From NCBI GenBank assembly GCA_009776305.1, contig WRLY01000006.1:1-35439 (forward strand): a DNA stretch of 35,439 nt, in the 5' to 3' direction. Within the stretch, counting starts at the first letter, position 1; each line of letters starts with the position of its first letter. Both the position numbers and the translations under genes were made by a program. The notes below the pieces were generated by a model. It was not told the origin of the DNA. It searched no databases and worked only from the letters and a program-made list of their open reading frames with translations. Origin of the DNA: Oscillospiraceae bacterium (GTDB lineage: Bacteria; Bacillota; Clostridia; Oscillospirales; Ruminococcaceae). Below are positions 6,901 to 15,056 of the stretch, in pieces.

Positions 6901-8486
6901 CGTCCGAATAACGGTGTTCCCGCATGTATGGGAATAATATCTCCGCCTCGGTATGCCCCTGCGCCTGTCGCGTCTGTCGTTTCGCTTATTACCGCTACGG
7001 TGTGCCAAAACGTCGGCGCGCTTCTTTCCCATACCGCGTAAAGCTCTAAATTCTCAAAAACCCTTATAAATGCGCCTGCTCCAACATCAAATCCCGAGCC
7101 GTCTTCTTCAGTATTCCAACCGACAAACTCATAGTCAAGTCTTTCAAGGTCGGTAGGGCTTGCGATTTTTGCCTCCTTGCCTATTATGTAGTCTTCCGGG
7201 GGAGGCACGGTGTTATAAGCGCTTGTATGACCGTTGCCGTAATAAGTAATTGTGAATTTTTCTCCCGGAGTAGGGCGCATGGGGAGAACGGGACGGTTCA
7301 ATGAGGAGTCCCAACTCCAGATTGAAAAGTCGAAATTTGCAGAGCTTTCCCATTCCGCCTGACCGGTAGTACTCGAGTTAAAACTAATACCCTGCGTTGA
7401 ATCTGAACCTTGCAGATAATTAGCGTCAATCACCGTATCGTTTCCGTAGACATTCATACCCATGTTGGCGTAGTTATTGCTGAGAGAGAAAATCAGGTTA
7501 GTATTGGTGGCTGTACCCGCAATACGACCGACATTTGTACTGCCACTTACCGAACCGTTAAGCGCTACGCAATCTGAAACCCGACTTGATGAGTCGTCGC
7601 TGTTACCGACTATGCCGCCTATATTCTGTCCCGAAGAACTAATCTGCCCTGTAGTATAGCAATTTTGAATCCGACTTCGGTTTACGCCTGCTATACCGCC
7701 GACAGCGTTGCCTGTTCCGGTTACGTTAGCGGTGGTGTAACTGTTTTCAATAGTTGCGTTATTTACTCCGGCTATACCGCCGAGCCAAAACCCGCCGTTT
7801 ACACTGCCGGAGAAAGAACTTTGTTTTATAATACCGCTGTTTGCGCCTGCAATACCGCCTGTACCTGCATTACCGGTACTTGTGACACTGCCGGAAACGC
7901 GGCAATTTTCAATAGTGCCGACGTTAGTTCCGGCTATTATCCCTATTGGCGAATTGTCAACAACATTTGCGCCCTCTATTATAAGGTCTTTCACTGTACC
8001 GCCGTTTGTGGTGAATAAACTATCGTCCAAACCCACAATAGTAAACCCCTGTCCGTCAAAAACGCCCGAAAACGATGTTATAGGCGTCCAAGCGTTAGCG
8101 GGAGTAATGGTAATATCGTCATACAGGCTGTAATAAGCGCTGTCGTCAACCGCTTTAAGCGTTGTGACGTCAACTACCCTGTATGGCTTTTCGGCTGTAC
8201 CGTCGCCCATGTCAACGACTGATGCGAACACCTCCGTGAAGAGTACAGGCGTTACCATAAATAAAAATGTAACGGTAAGCAGGCAGGAAATCACCCTTGT
8301 CCTGAAAGGGCAACGGGTATATGAGCCTGAAGGCGGATTATGGCTTTTGAATTTGCCGATGACTCCGTAGTACATTACCGCAAATAAAACTGCAATAAGG
8401 CAGGGAAGAAGCATTAGCGGGTGCCGTTCCATAAATCCCGAGAGTTTCGCGACAGTCCTTTGTCGCCTGTTTGTATAAACTTCCAT
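3918..8486 (-). CDS. Giant repeat surface protein with NPFTG sorting signal
   Basis: The 1522-residue product is exported. Two hydrophobic segments (about 25-43 and 65-90) precede the mature part. Residues about 135-400 carry GLUG-type repeats (GGIAGVN, GGIVGN) that suggest a beta-solenoid. Residues 410-488 form a Listeria-Bacteroides/InlB B-type repeat (FVGWNTEEDGSG, ELYAVW). Seven bacterial repeat domains of about 70 residues follow (roughly 494-1028), each ending in a TTFTMP-like motif. Two Ig-like domains (1034-1221), a proline/asparagine linker (1224-1250), an unrecognised domain (1275-1440) and a Gly/Ser linker lead to NPFTGE (1482-1487), a hydrophobic segment and a basic tail. That end is a sortase signal of the NPxTG type. 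GGGGGT precedes the ATG and a consensus promoter lies at 8542-8570. The role is probably adhesion; the ligand is unknown. Confidence 0.88.
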   Translation of the reverse strand: MEVYTNRRQRTVAKLSGFMERHPLMLLPCLIAVLFAVMYYGVIGKFKSHNPPSGSYTRCPFRTRVISCLLTVTFLFMVTPVLFTEVFASVVDMGDGTAEKPYRVVDVTTLKAVDDSAYYSLYDDITITPANAWTPITSFSGVFDGQGFTIVGLDDSLFTTNGGTVKDLIIEGANVVDNSPIGIIAGTNVGTIENCRVSGSVTSTGNAGTGGIAGANSGIIKQSSFSGSVNGGFWLGGIAGVNNATIENSYTTANVTGTGNAVGGIAGVNRSRIQNCYTTGQISSSGQNIGGIVGNSDDSSSRVSDCVALNGSVSGSTNVGRIAGTATNTNLIFSLSNNYANMGMNVYGNDTVIDANYLQGSDSTQGISFNSSTTGQAEWESSANFDFSIWSWDSSLNRPVLPMRPTPGEKFTITYYGNGHTSAYNTVPPPEDYIIGKEAKIASPTDLERLDYEFVGWNTEEDGSGFDVGAGAFIRVFENLELYAVWERSAPTFWHTVAVISETTDATGAGAYRGGDIIPIHAGTPLFGRQFVRWETVSAGVLLTDATQPATTFTMPRNAVTVTAVFEDVPTYTVTMEHGTNQSLSSAPFYEGDVISISADNPPQGMLFIEWTANVEGVVFNNKSSADTTFTMPASNVTITANFGQTEPDTFQVTVSGGDGGGYYAGGATVTIEAGEPPTGKQFKEWAVVSGGATLADRNNATTTFIMPSNAVAITAVFDDIPQYNLIITGGTADGGSSFYENTTVTIRSTSSPPTGKQFKEWEVVSGGVTLANSQSETTTFTMPSHDVEIRATFEDIKYTVTVNSIGSTNAIGGGEYAFGETVTINAGTPTFNNTKFVRWDTISAGVTFEDGENSITTFEMPANNVTVTAVWDNLPPEPDLFTVTVESNAPNKSGDGYFKAGTLVEIKAGDDYDGREFSYWTTNNSDVIFADRNARDTHFTMPNGNVIVHAIFSQPTTPTYTVTVYGGTSDGSIFEEGVTVEITASTPEGQLFDKWTADSEDVSFDDEESPTTAFIMPAEDVTVTAHFKSPPPVITDVVIYPTSVNIVRGTEFGFSATVLGENSPSQDVEWSINGNVHPNTTINQEGRLTVHQDQALIPFIVYAVSADNPAKWASAIVTVTEPPPDPPKPPVITVTSVTVNPATVTLNRGGTHTFSAVVAGQNNPSQSVTWTVSGGATGMNTAITSGGVLTVATNETSATLTVTAISEVDNTVSGKATVTVNQPPPPPPNPSPNPPPNPSPNPSPSPNTNNTDSGGSGNNQNDSTGESASGNKSLNSLVTQSLSENNPRVVLDSGTGTIISANTLQAIKANGKTVQIQLENNLVISIDPAKITSNARTIDLNMNVVFVGSYNQLNISGVQIAANSIVIVPAAHGEFGFEAAFSISSSQLKENGINAQNARLFYVSENGNVALDGSLTVNPNGSVTIRITHASMYVLSETAPMRFSNSNSSGNNAANLGGGGSSNLSSPNLSSFVGNARDGNPFTGENASITIIRIALTGAIATCTLIGIYNSRKRENGEFET

Positions 8487-8541
8487 GTTTATTACCCCCT
8501 GTCAATATTTGGGCGCATTATGGCACTTTAATTGTATAGCT

Positions 8542-8570
8542 ATTTTACCATGTTTCCACGGGTATGTCAA
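8542..8570 (-). promoter_or_regulatory. Promoter of the giant surface-protein gene
   Basis: On the minus strand a perfect TTGACA (plus 8565-8570) and TAAAAT (plus 8542-8547) are 17 bases apart. The predicted transcript has a leader of about 50 bases before the ATG at 8486. Confidence 0.85.
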
Positions 8571-8622
8571 GTGTTTTTTGTTGAAAATGTAATTTTTTTT
8601 ACAAAAAAAACTAAAAATGTTC

Positions 8623-8651
8623 AAAAAAAGGAGTCTTTCGACCCCTTTTTT
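8623..8651 (-). terminator. Terminator of the hybrid kinase-receiver operon
   Basis: An A-rich arm AAAAAAAGG-A-GTC pairs with GAC-C-CCTTTTTT around a TTTC loop, with one mismatch. On the minus strand it ends in a T run. It lies four bases beyond the stop codon of the receiver gene. Confidence 0.75.
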
Positions 8652-8654
8652 GCG

Positions 8655-9491
8655 TTAAAATGTCTTTTTTCTCACAATATTTTCGGCTACTCTCAGTAAC
8701 AAAATATCCGCATTAAACGGCTTGACAATAAAATCTCTCGCTCCCAGTTCCAACGACATAGAAAGGTTTGCCGCCGTTCCCTCAGCTGTAAGGAAAATTA
8801 TGGGGGTGTCCTTGTGCTCAGGGCGGGCGCGTATGACATGAACCAAATCGAAACCGCTCATTCCGGGCATTTTGTAATCCAATATAAATAATTCGGGAAC
8901 AATTTGGTCTAAAACCATTTCCGCCATAGTCGGTTTTGCCAAAGTATATACTTTATACTTATCGGAAAGCACCGCGGATATGCTTTTCAGAATTAAAGCG
9001 GAGTCGTCAACCACCAAAATCTGCAATTTACGCTGTGCTTCCTCACAGTCAAGCTGTTCTATTATATAAGGCAGGTCGTGTTTAAGCAGATTGATATAGG
9101 CGGGGTTGTGTGCGTTGTTTTCTCCCACGAGGGATTTCGGGACGTTTTTTAAATTCAAAATCCGTTTATAAAAATCGGAGAACCGTGCGGCAAAGCTTTG
9201 AATTTCATTTGCCGAAACACCGCCTCTATAAATTTTATCAAGCTCTTGAGAAAAATCATAACAGCCGATTTCTTCTAAAGCTGTTTTTATAAGGGGGAGG
9301 CATGAAAAATTCTGTTTCCCTGTTTTGGCTAAGACATTCAGTACCGCCGGCGCTTGGTTTAGCAGAGCCGAAAGTAATTCAAAATATTCTTCTGCCGTAA
9401 CGGAAGGTTTTTGGTCGGCAAACCCACGCACATTTAAAGCGGAAATACGCATTAAAGCGGGCAAATAAAACCGATTTCCTTTAAATTTCAT
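8655..9491 (-). CDS. Response regulator with degenerate Hpt-like N-terminus
   Basis: The C-terminal half (about 156-276) is a receiver: LVVDDSALILKS acidic pair Asp162/Asp163, phosphoacceptor Asp205 in FILDYKMPGMSGFD, and Lys257 in IVKPF. The protein has no DNA-binding or enzymatic output domain. The N-terminal 150 residues are helical; the stretch PLIKTALEEIGCYDFSQEL (65-83) resembles the active helix of Hpt domains, including the neighbouring kinase's [18 protein letters not shown], but with Pro65 where Hpt has its histidine. A strong AGGAGGG site precedes the ATG. The gene starts 34 bases after the hybrid kinase and shares its operon, so it is probably that kinase's phosphorelay partner or a phosphate sink. 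The Hpt comparison is my inference from the alignment. Confidence 0.85.
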   Translation of the reverse strand: MKFKGNRFYLPALMRISALNVRGFADQKPSVTAEEYFELLSALLNQAPAVLNVLAKTGKQNFSCLPLIKTALEEIGCYDFSQELDKIYRGGVSANEIQSFAARFSDFYKRILNLKNVPKSLVGENNAHNPAYINLLKHDLPYIIEQLDCEEAQRKLQILVVDDSALILKSISAVLSDKYKVYTLAKPTMAEMVLDQIVPELFILDYKMPGMSGFDLVHVIRARPEHKDTPIIFLTAEGTAANLSMSLELGARDFIVKPFNADILLLRVAENIVRKKTF

Positions 9492-9525
9492 TCCGAACCC
9501 TCCTTTCGGGACAATACTTCAGAAG

Positions 9526-12500
9526 CTACTGATTTTCACCGCTCGAAAGCGTTTCCATCATCTGTGTCGCCCCTTCGTAATCCATCATGATAACCGATTC
9601 TTTAATTCTCTCGATTTCCTCGCGTATTACCTCGTTTAAATTAAGCGCGTCAAGATTCTCAAGCTCCTCGTCAATCGCCTCAAAATTTGTTTCGTCAAAA
9701 GCGGCTACCATACGCTTAAAGATTTTCGGAAGTTCCTCGGGTATTTCAGTCGCTTGGTTGCCTTTTACCGCTAAAGCATCTTTGATTTCATCTTTCAAAC
9801 ATTCAAGCTCTTTAAGAAGGCCCGTTAAATTTTCCCAACAAGACATGACGTCTTTTCTTTTTGCTACCTCTTCAAGCTCTGCCGCCTTTTCGGAAAGCCG
9901 CGTAGCTCCGATATTTGAGAGTGAGCCTTTCATGCTGTGCGTTGCAATCTCGAAATCATAAACGTCTTCAAAATTCGCCGCTTTTTTATGGTATTTGTCA
10001 ATTTCTGCAATCATAAGTTTAAGCGACGTTTCATAAACACTTTGTTGTCCCGATGAGCGTTCAAGTCCCAAGTCTGCCGACAATTCGCTAATCTTAGCGA
10101 CCTTCTCCATGAATTCACTGTTGTCGCTTGGTTTTGACTCGGTTATGGATTCGGGATTTGATTCGGTTTCAGTTTCCAAAGGTGAAAAAATCTGCTTGTC
10201 GGCGGGAAGCCAATCGGATAAAATTTTGAAAAACTTTGCCTTTTCAACAGGCTTTGTGAGAAGGTCGTTCATTCCCGATTCCAAAAACAGCTCTTTCATA
10301 CCTGTCGAGGCGTTTGCTGTAAGGGCGATTATAGGAATGTCTATGCCCATGCCGCGAATGATTTTAGTAGCTTCAGCGCCGTCCATTTCAGGCATCATGT
10401 GATCCATCAGCACAAGGTCGTATTGCTTTTCAGACAGCATTTCAATCGCCTGTTTGCCCGATATAGCCGAGTCGGGCTTAATTTTGCAAAGCTTTAAAAG
10501 TCCGCGCGCTACCGTAAGGTTGATTTTATTATCGTCCACAACCAAAACTTTTGCATGAGGCGCGAATAGAGCAACGCCGTTTCCGTTTTTGGAAACCCGC
10601 ATTTCATCGCCGGAAATCTTTGGAATCGTAATTTTAAAAATACTGCCCTGTCCGTAAACGCTGTCTAAGGTGATTTCCCCGTTCATTATTTCAACTAAGC
10701 TTTTTGTAATGGAAAGCCCCAGTCCCGTTCCTGATTTGGTGCGGTTTTTAAGCACGTCCACCTGGGTGAAAGGGTTGAACAAATGCTCTGCGTCCTCCTG
10801 TTTTATGCCCGTTCCGGTGTCGCTTACCGAAAATATAATTTTTTCTTCCTCTGAGGTTACGGTAAAGGTAACGCCGCCACGGTCAGTAAACTTAACCGCG
10901 TTGCTGAGAATGTTCAAAAGCGCCTGCCGTAGCCTTGTATCGTCTCCGTATAAACAAGCGGGTATTTGCCCGTTTGTGCTGTAATTATATTCAAGCTCTT
11001 TTTTCTGCGCCAAAAATCTCACCATCGAGTTTATATTTTCCATTAATTCGTTAAAATCATAATCCCTCGGGTGTAGACTTAGTTTTCCTGCCTGTATTTT
11101 GGAAATGTCAAGAATATCGTTGACTATTTCAAGCAACGCCGAGGTTGATAATTTTATATCTTCCACCCGCGAGCGTTGCTGAGGCTCCAAATTGTCTGAA
11201 AGCAACAGCTCTGACATGCCTAATATTACGTGCATGGGGGTGCGGATTTCGTGAGACATATTCGCCAAAAACAGGGACTTAATTTCCGAAGCCGCCTGCG
11301 CCGCCTCTCTTTGGACTTTAAAAAGATGTTCTTTCTCGGCGCTTTCGAGCGCCTTCTGCCGTAACGCCTTTTCCTCTCGCATATCGCGGGTATACCCGAC
11401 TACGGCGTAGCTGTCTTCAAACTCAACGCGAACAAGGGTGATTTCGGCAGGCATGAATGTGCCGTCGGAGGGGATTCTGTGTAGCCACTCGAAATGGCGG
11501 TAGCCGTTGTCAAAGGCTTCTTCAACTAATCTTACGGCTTTGGCGTAAGAGCGTTGACCGTCGGGCTGAAATTCGGGAGAGCACTCGAAAAATCTTTCGG
11601 TATATTCTTTTTTTGTTTTAAAACCATAGGTTTTTAACGCCGCTTCATTACAGTCGATTGTAACGAAACTGTCATCCCAGATTTGACAGCAGAGGGGGCA
11701 GGTGTCCAGCATAAGTCTTGTGATATTATGCTGTTTTTCCAACGCTTTGCTAAAGGCGTTGTCAGACTCCCGGCGTTTATTCATTTCAGTTATAACCCGT
11801 TGTTCCATTCCTATAATAGAACGCTCTAAAATCGAAAGCTCATCATCAATACGCAGTTTGGGCAGATGGGCGGTGGGAGTTTCCCCAACCATGAAGTTGC
11901 TCACTTTTTTAGATAACATATTTATAGGGGCAATAATATATTTGCTTGATACATGCATATTGAATAAAAAGCACATCAAGAAAAGAATTATCGCCATGAG
12001 AGCGTATAAAGCAAAAACGGAGTCGCGTTCGTGCATCATGTGCTCCATTGAAATATCAGCGCTGGCGTAACCCGCAACGCTTCCGTCGGCGCGGTAAATA
12101 GGCTCGTGTGCCGTAAGCATCCAACCCCAGTGGGTTGTGATTACATACGGCTCAACCGTTTCGCCTTGTAAAAGCATACTGAGAACGTTCATGTCGTAAT
12201 CGTTTTCAATCCAGATTTCGTAATCACCGAGGTCTAAGCGCTCCTCTTCATCTTCGTCCGCGTCGAAAACAAAAAGCTCACCATCTTCTACAGGTCTTGA
12301 AATATAAACGTACAAAACGTTGTTTTCTTTTTGTATGAGTTGCAAAAACTCCAGAGTCCTTTCATACTCCTCGTCTTTTTCAAGGGTGTCAAGGTATCTG
12401 TCAATCGTTTCGCCGCCTATTACATTTGCCGCTATACGTGATGTGGCGACGCTTCTGCTTATGTATTCTCTTTCGATACGCCTGTTATGGTTATAAGTCA

Positions 12501-12663
12501 AGGTAAACAGTATAATTATATTGAGTAAAATCGCCAATATAATATCAAAAATAAGCAGGCGAAACCGCAACGACTTAATCAGCGTAACTTGTGAAAATAA
12601 GCCTGCTTTATTGTTTTCCGGTTTATTTTCCAAGGGGTTTTGCGAATTGCCCTCATTTTTCAT
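9526..12663 (-). CDS. BarA-like hybrid sensor histidine kinase
   Basis: Domains of this 1045-residue membrane kinase: membrane segments at about 34-56 and 217-238 enclosing an external sensor (Cache-like, inferred); HAMP-like linker (239-300); PAS (about 312-430); HisKA with HEIRTP (His471); ATPase with N box [11 protein letters not shown] and glycine motifs DTGTGI (615-620) and GTGLGL (645-650); a receiver with Asp754 in [12 protein letters not shown] and Lys804; and an Hpt domain with His909 in [12 protein letters not shown]. All phosphotransfer residues are present, so an intact His-Asp-His relay can be predicted, ending on a receiver such as the next gene. A further 75-residue helical tail follows the Hpt domain. 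It begins the two-gene operon; AGAGGG is its ribosome site. The external domain has an acidic patch (residues 134-142). Confidence 0.93.
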   Translation of the reverse strand: MKNEGNSQNPLENKPENNKAGLFSQVTLIKSLRFRLLIFDIILAILLNIIILFTLTYNHNRRIEREYISRSVATSRIAANVIGGETIDRYLDTLEKDEEYERTLEFLQLIQKENNVLYVYISRPVEDGELFVFDADEDEEERLDLGDYEIWIENDYDMNVLSMLLQGETVEPYVITTHWGWMLTAHEPIYRADGSVAGYASADISMEHMMHERDSVFALYALMAIILFLMCFLFNMHVSSKYIIAPINMLSKKVSNFMVGETPTAHLPKLRIDDELSILERSIIGMEQRVITEMNKRRESDNAFSKALEKQHNITRLMLDTCPLCCQIWDDSFVTIDCNEAALKTYGFKTKKEYTERFFECSPEFQPDGQRSYAKAVRLVEEAFDNGYRHFEWLHRIPSDGTFMPAEITLVRVEFEDSYAVVGYTRDMREEKALRQKALESAEKEHLFKVQREAAQAASEIKSLFLANMSHEIRTPMHVILGMSELLLSDNLEPQQRSRVEDIKLSTSALLEIVNDILDISKIQAGKLSLHPRDYDFNELMENINSMVRFLAQKKELEYNYSTNGQIPACLYGDDTRLRQALLNILSNAVKFTDRGGVTFTVTSEEEKIIFSVSDTGTGIKQEDAEHLFNPFTQVDVLKNRTKSGTGLGLSITKSLVEIMNGEITLDSVYGQGSIFKITIPKISGDEMRVSKNGNGVALFAPHAKVLVVDDNKINLTVARGLLKLCKIKPDSAISGKQAIEMLSEKQYDLVLMDHMMPEMDGAEATKIIRGMGIDIPIIALTANASTGMKELFLESGMNDLLTKPVEKAKFFKILSDWLPADKQIFSPLETETESNPESITESKPSDNSEFMEKVAKISELSADLGLERSSGQQSVYETSLKLMIAEIDKYHKKAANFEDVYDFEIATHSMKGSLSNIGATRLSEKAAELEEVAKRKDVMSCWENLTGLLKELECLKDEIKDALAVKGNQATEIPEELPKIFKRMVAAFDETNFEAIDEELENLDALNLNEVIREEIERIKESVIMMDYEGATQMMETLSSGENQ

Positions 12664-12837
12664 TTTTTCGCCCTCTTGTGGAAATTTACTATATTTAATT
12701 ACATTATAATATATTTTTCATTAAAAGTCAATAAAAAATCAATAAATTTTTAACATTTTTTAACAAAGTCTGTTTGCCCGAATCCCCCAAATTAAAAGCT
12801 CCGAAGAATTAAATCTTCGGAGCTTTGGTTTTTTAAA
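12664..12837. other. AT-rich upstream region of the hybrid kinase
   Basis: This stretch holds the upstream region of the minus-strand kinase operon, with several TATAAT-like sequences around 12695-12715 but no clear -35, and the terminator of the next gene. I see no gene in it. Confidence 0.5.
12795..12826 (-). terminator. Terminator of the small secreted-protein gene
   Basis: A perfect 13-bp stem (AAAGCTCCGAAGA with its complement) closes a six-base loop. On the minus strand it is followed by TTTAATTT. It lies 12 bases beyond the stop codon at 12838. Confidence 0.8.
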
Positions 12838-13518
12838 CTAAACTAAATTAAACTCGCCTCTTACCTCTGTTTCAACAGTCCCGAGTGTGGTATAAGTGCC
12901 GTGGTCAACCTCTGTGCCGTCGGTGTACCAGACTTTTGCTTTTACGCGGTATAATCCCGGTTCAAGTTCGCCGAAAATGGCGGCGGGTGCACTGAAGTGC
13001 AATAGCATGTCTTGGCTCGCCTCCATTCTGTACATCCAAGCCAAGTTGTTTTCAACCTGCTTTACCGTCCTCCACGCGCCGTCTTTATATACAAAAAGAG
13101 AAAAATTCGGGTCGCCGCCGAAGTCTTCGGGTTTTCTGCCGTTCGGTTGGTTTATCTTTACATCAAAAGAGATACTGCCGTCTTTCATGTCCCCGGCGCT
13201 TACATTATAGTCGTTTTCGAAAATAACGCTGTATTCCTCTTTTGAATTTGTCCGTCCGCCTAACCAAACGCCCTTACTGTCAAAAACATGGCGAGTGCCG
13301 TCCATAACATAAACCCCGGTAACCCGCACTCCGTCATTGAAGTAGAATTTGTTGCCGGTTGAGCTTGATGTAGCCCAGCCTGTATATTTTTCTCCGGGCG
13401 TACCGTCCGGATTTACAAGACGGGTTGTTCCGTCAACGGTTGTGAACGCCGCTGCGCTTTGAATGGTGAACGCGAAAATCATGACCAACACCAAAATAAC
13501 TGAAAATGCTTTTTTCAT
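12838..13518 (-). CDS. Secreted protein with wall-binding-type repeats
   Basis: The 226-residue product begins MKKAFSVILVLVMIFAF and has a signal peptide ending near SAAAF (residue 25). The next 60 residues contain two glycine/aromatic repeats, YTGWATSSSTGNKFYF and VYVMDGTRHVFDSKGVWLG, that look like choline/cell-wall-binding repeats (CW_binding_1 type). The remainder (about 95-226) looks like a beta-sandwich with no family I can name. There is no membrane anchor or sorting signal, so it is probably released or held by the repeats. AAAGGA precedes the ATG. It stands alone as a unit with its own terminator and is divergent from metY. Function is unknown. Confidence 0.8.
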   Translation of the reverse strand: MKKAFSVILVLVMIFAFTIQSAAAFTTVDGTTRLVNPDGTPGEKYTGWATSSSTGNKFYFNDGVRVTGVYVMDGTRHVFDSKGVWLGGRTNSKEEYSVIFENDYNVSAGDMKDGSISFDVKINQPNGRKPEDFGGDPNFSLFVYKDGAWRTVKQVENNLAWMYRMEASQDMLLHFSAPAAIFGELEPGLYRVKAKVWYTDGTEVDHGTYTTLGTVETEVRGEFNLV

Positions 13519-13576
13519 AATTTTTTCCTTTCATTGTCCCTGCCCGCTTATGCGCCGGCAGACTTAATTTAATTAT

Positions 13577-13605
13577 AGATTAACACATTATCAGCAAATT
13601 GTCAA
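13577..13605 (-). promoter_or_regulatory. Probable promoter of the secreted-protein gene
   Basis: On the minus strand a perfect TTGACA (plus 13600-13605) lies 17 bases from TAATCT (plus 13577-13582), which has TG one base before it. The -10 is weak; a better TATAAT lies five bases further but at poor spacing. Confidence 0.5.
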
Positions 13606-13631
13606 GACAATAAATAATTTTAGTAAAACTA

Positions 13632-13660
13632 TTGACAAATGTAAAATTTTGTGTTATATT
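13632..13660 (+). promoter_or_regulatory. metY promoter
   Basis: Perfect TTGACA at 13632-13637 and TATATT at 13655-13660 with a 17-base spacer. Transcription would start near 13667, inside or next to the palindrome at 13669-13686. Confidence 0.85.
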
Positions 13661-13668
13661 AAATCATA

Positions 13669-13686
13669 TAAAACATATATGTTTTA
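13669..13686. promoter_or_regulatory. Operator-like palindrome at the metY start site
   Basis: TAAAACATATATGTTTTA is a perfect 18-bp palindrome placed exactly where transcription from the metY promoter should begin. That position suits a repressor dimer. No regulator gene lies next to it. The leader is too short for a SAM riboswitch or T-box. Confidence 0.55.
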
Positions 13687-13711
13687 GTTTTGTTAAGGAG
13701 GAATATAAAAA

Positions 13712-14992
13712 ATGGCAGATAATAATTATAAATTTGAAACCCTGCAACTCCATGCGGGGCAGGAAAGTCCCGACCCGGCAACCGATTCGCGAGCCGTTCC
13801 TATTTACGCTACCACCTCTTATGTATTCAAGGACTGCGCTCAGGCGGCGGGGCGGTTTGCCTTATCTGAAGGGGGAAACATCTATACAAGACTGATGAAT
13901 CCTACCAGCGACGTATTTGAAAAACGCATAGCCGCGCTTGAAGGCGGCGCGGCGGCGCTTGCTACCTCTTCCGGAGCGGCGGCGGTTACTTATGCCGTTC
14001 AGAATATTGCGTCGGCGGGGGATAATATAGTATCTGACAGGCGTCTTTACGGCGGTACATATAACCTTTTTGCCCATACTCTGCCCGGTTTCGGTATTAA
14101 AACTACCTTTGTTGACGGAGATAATCCCGAAAACTTTGAAAAAGCCATTGACCAAAATACAAAAGCAATATTCATAGAAACCCTGGGAAACCCGAATTCC
14201 ACCATAGTTGATATTGAAGCTACAGCGGCAATCGCACATAAACACGGTATTCCGCTCATTGCTGACAATACTTTTGCGACCCCTTACGCGCTTCGCCCCA
14301 TTGAATACGGTGCTGATGTAATTGTACATTCGGCTACAAAATTCATCGGCGGACACGGAACGGTGATAGGCGGGGTTATTGTTGACTCGGGAAAATTCGA
14401 CTGGGCGGCAAACGATAAATTCCCCGGACTGTCAAAACCAAACCCGAGCTATCACGGCGCGGTATTTTCCCAAGTAGCGGGCAATTTAGCCTATATCATA
14501 AAAATCCGCACCACCCTTATGCGCGATACCGGCTCAACGATTTCGCCGTTTCATTCTTTCCTTTTTCTGCAGGGGCTTGAAACCCTGTCGCTTAGGGTAG
14601 AGCGTCACACCCAAAACGCCCTTAAAGTGGTTGAATACCTGTCGGGACATTCTAAAGTTGAGGCGGTAAATCACCCTGTAATTAAAACCCATCCCGATAA
14701 TAAATTATATCACAAATATTTTCCGAACGGCGCGGGTTCGATTTTCACCTTTGAAATCAAAGGTGGTGCGGAGGAGGCTAAAACCTTTATAGACAGGCTT
14801 GAATTATTCTCGTTGCTTGCCAATGTAGCCGACAGCAAATCTTTAGTTATTCATCCCGCGAGTACCACACATTCTCAGTTATCAGAGGACGAGCTGGCTG
14901 AACAGGAGATTAAGCCGAACACAATCAGGCTTTCAATAGGAACCGAGCATATTGACGATATAATTGCCGATTTAGAGCAGGCGTTCCGTTAA
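13712..14992 (+). CDS. metY: O-acetylhomoserine sulfhydrylase
   Basis: A PLP enzyme of the Cys/Met metabolism family that joins O-acetylhomoserine and sulfide to form homocysteine in the cytoplasm, feeding methionine synthesis. The MetY subgroup is shown by the start [20 protein letters not shown], the [20 protein letters not shown] block (58-77), the PLP-binding Asp185 in [10 protein letters not shown] and Lys210 in [16 protein letters not shown]. The C-terminal motif [13 protein letters not shown] followed by [14 protein letters not shown] is also typical. At 426 residues it is the usual length for MetY, longer than MetB or MetC. AAGGAGG lies at good spacing from the ATG. It is a single-gene unit between a consensus promoter with a palindromic operator and a strong terminator, so its expression is probably controlled by sulfur or methionine supply. 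Confidence 0.95.
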   Translation: MADNNYKFETLQLHAGQESPDPATDSRAVPIYATTSYVFKDCAQAAGRFALSEGGNIYTRLMNPTSDVFEKRIAALEGGAAALATSSGAAAVTYAVQNIASAGDNIVSDRRLYGGTYNLFAHTLPGFGIKTTFVDGDNPENFEKAIDQNTKAIFIETLGNPNSTIVDIEATAAIAHKHGIPLIADNTFATPYALRPIEYGADVIVHSATKFIGGHGTVIGGVIVDSGKFDWAANDKFPGLSKPNPSYHGAVFSQVAGNLAYIIKIRTTLMRDTGSTISPFHSFLFLQGLETLSLRVERHTQNALKVVEYLSGHSKVEAVNHPVIKTHPDNKLYHKYFPNGAGSIFTFEIKGGAEEAKTFIDRLELFSLLANVADSKSLVIHPASTTHSQLSEDELAEQEIKPNTIRLSIGTEHIDDIIADLEQAFR

Positions 14993-15003
14993 TATCAAAG
15001 TAA

Positions 15004-15040
15004 AAACAAAAACCGAAACTTTAAGTTTCGGTTTTTGTTT
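15004..15040 (+). terminator. Bidirectional terminator between metY and the FIST gene
   Basis: A perfect 17-bp stem (arms 15004-15020 and 15024-15040) with a TTA loop and T-rich arm ends in both directions separates two convergent genes. Confidence 0.9.
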
Positions 15041-15056
15041 TTATCTTAATATTAAA

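Noticed and set aside
4576-8370. Many open frames on the plus strand inside the giant surface gene
   Set aside because: They follow the low-complexity and repeat codons of the minus-strand gene and have no ribosome sites or family features.
13661-13711. SAM riboswitch upstream of metY
   Set aside because: The leader is only about 45 bases, too short for an S-box, and consists mainly of the palindrome and the ribosome site.
13862-14356. Open frame of 164 codons antisense to metY
   Set aside because: Basic, Cys-rich composition with no family features, within a fully convincing metY gene.
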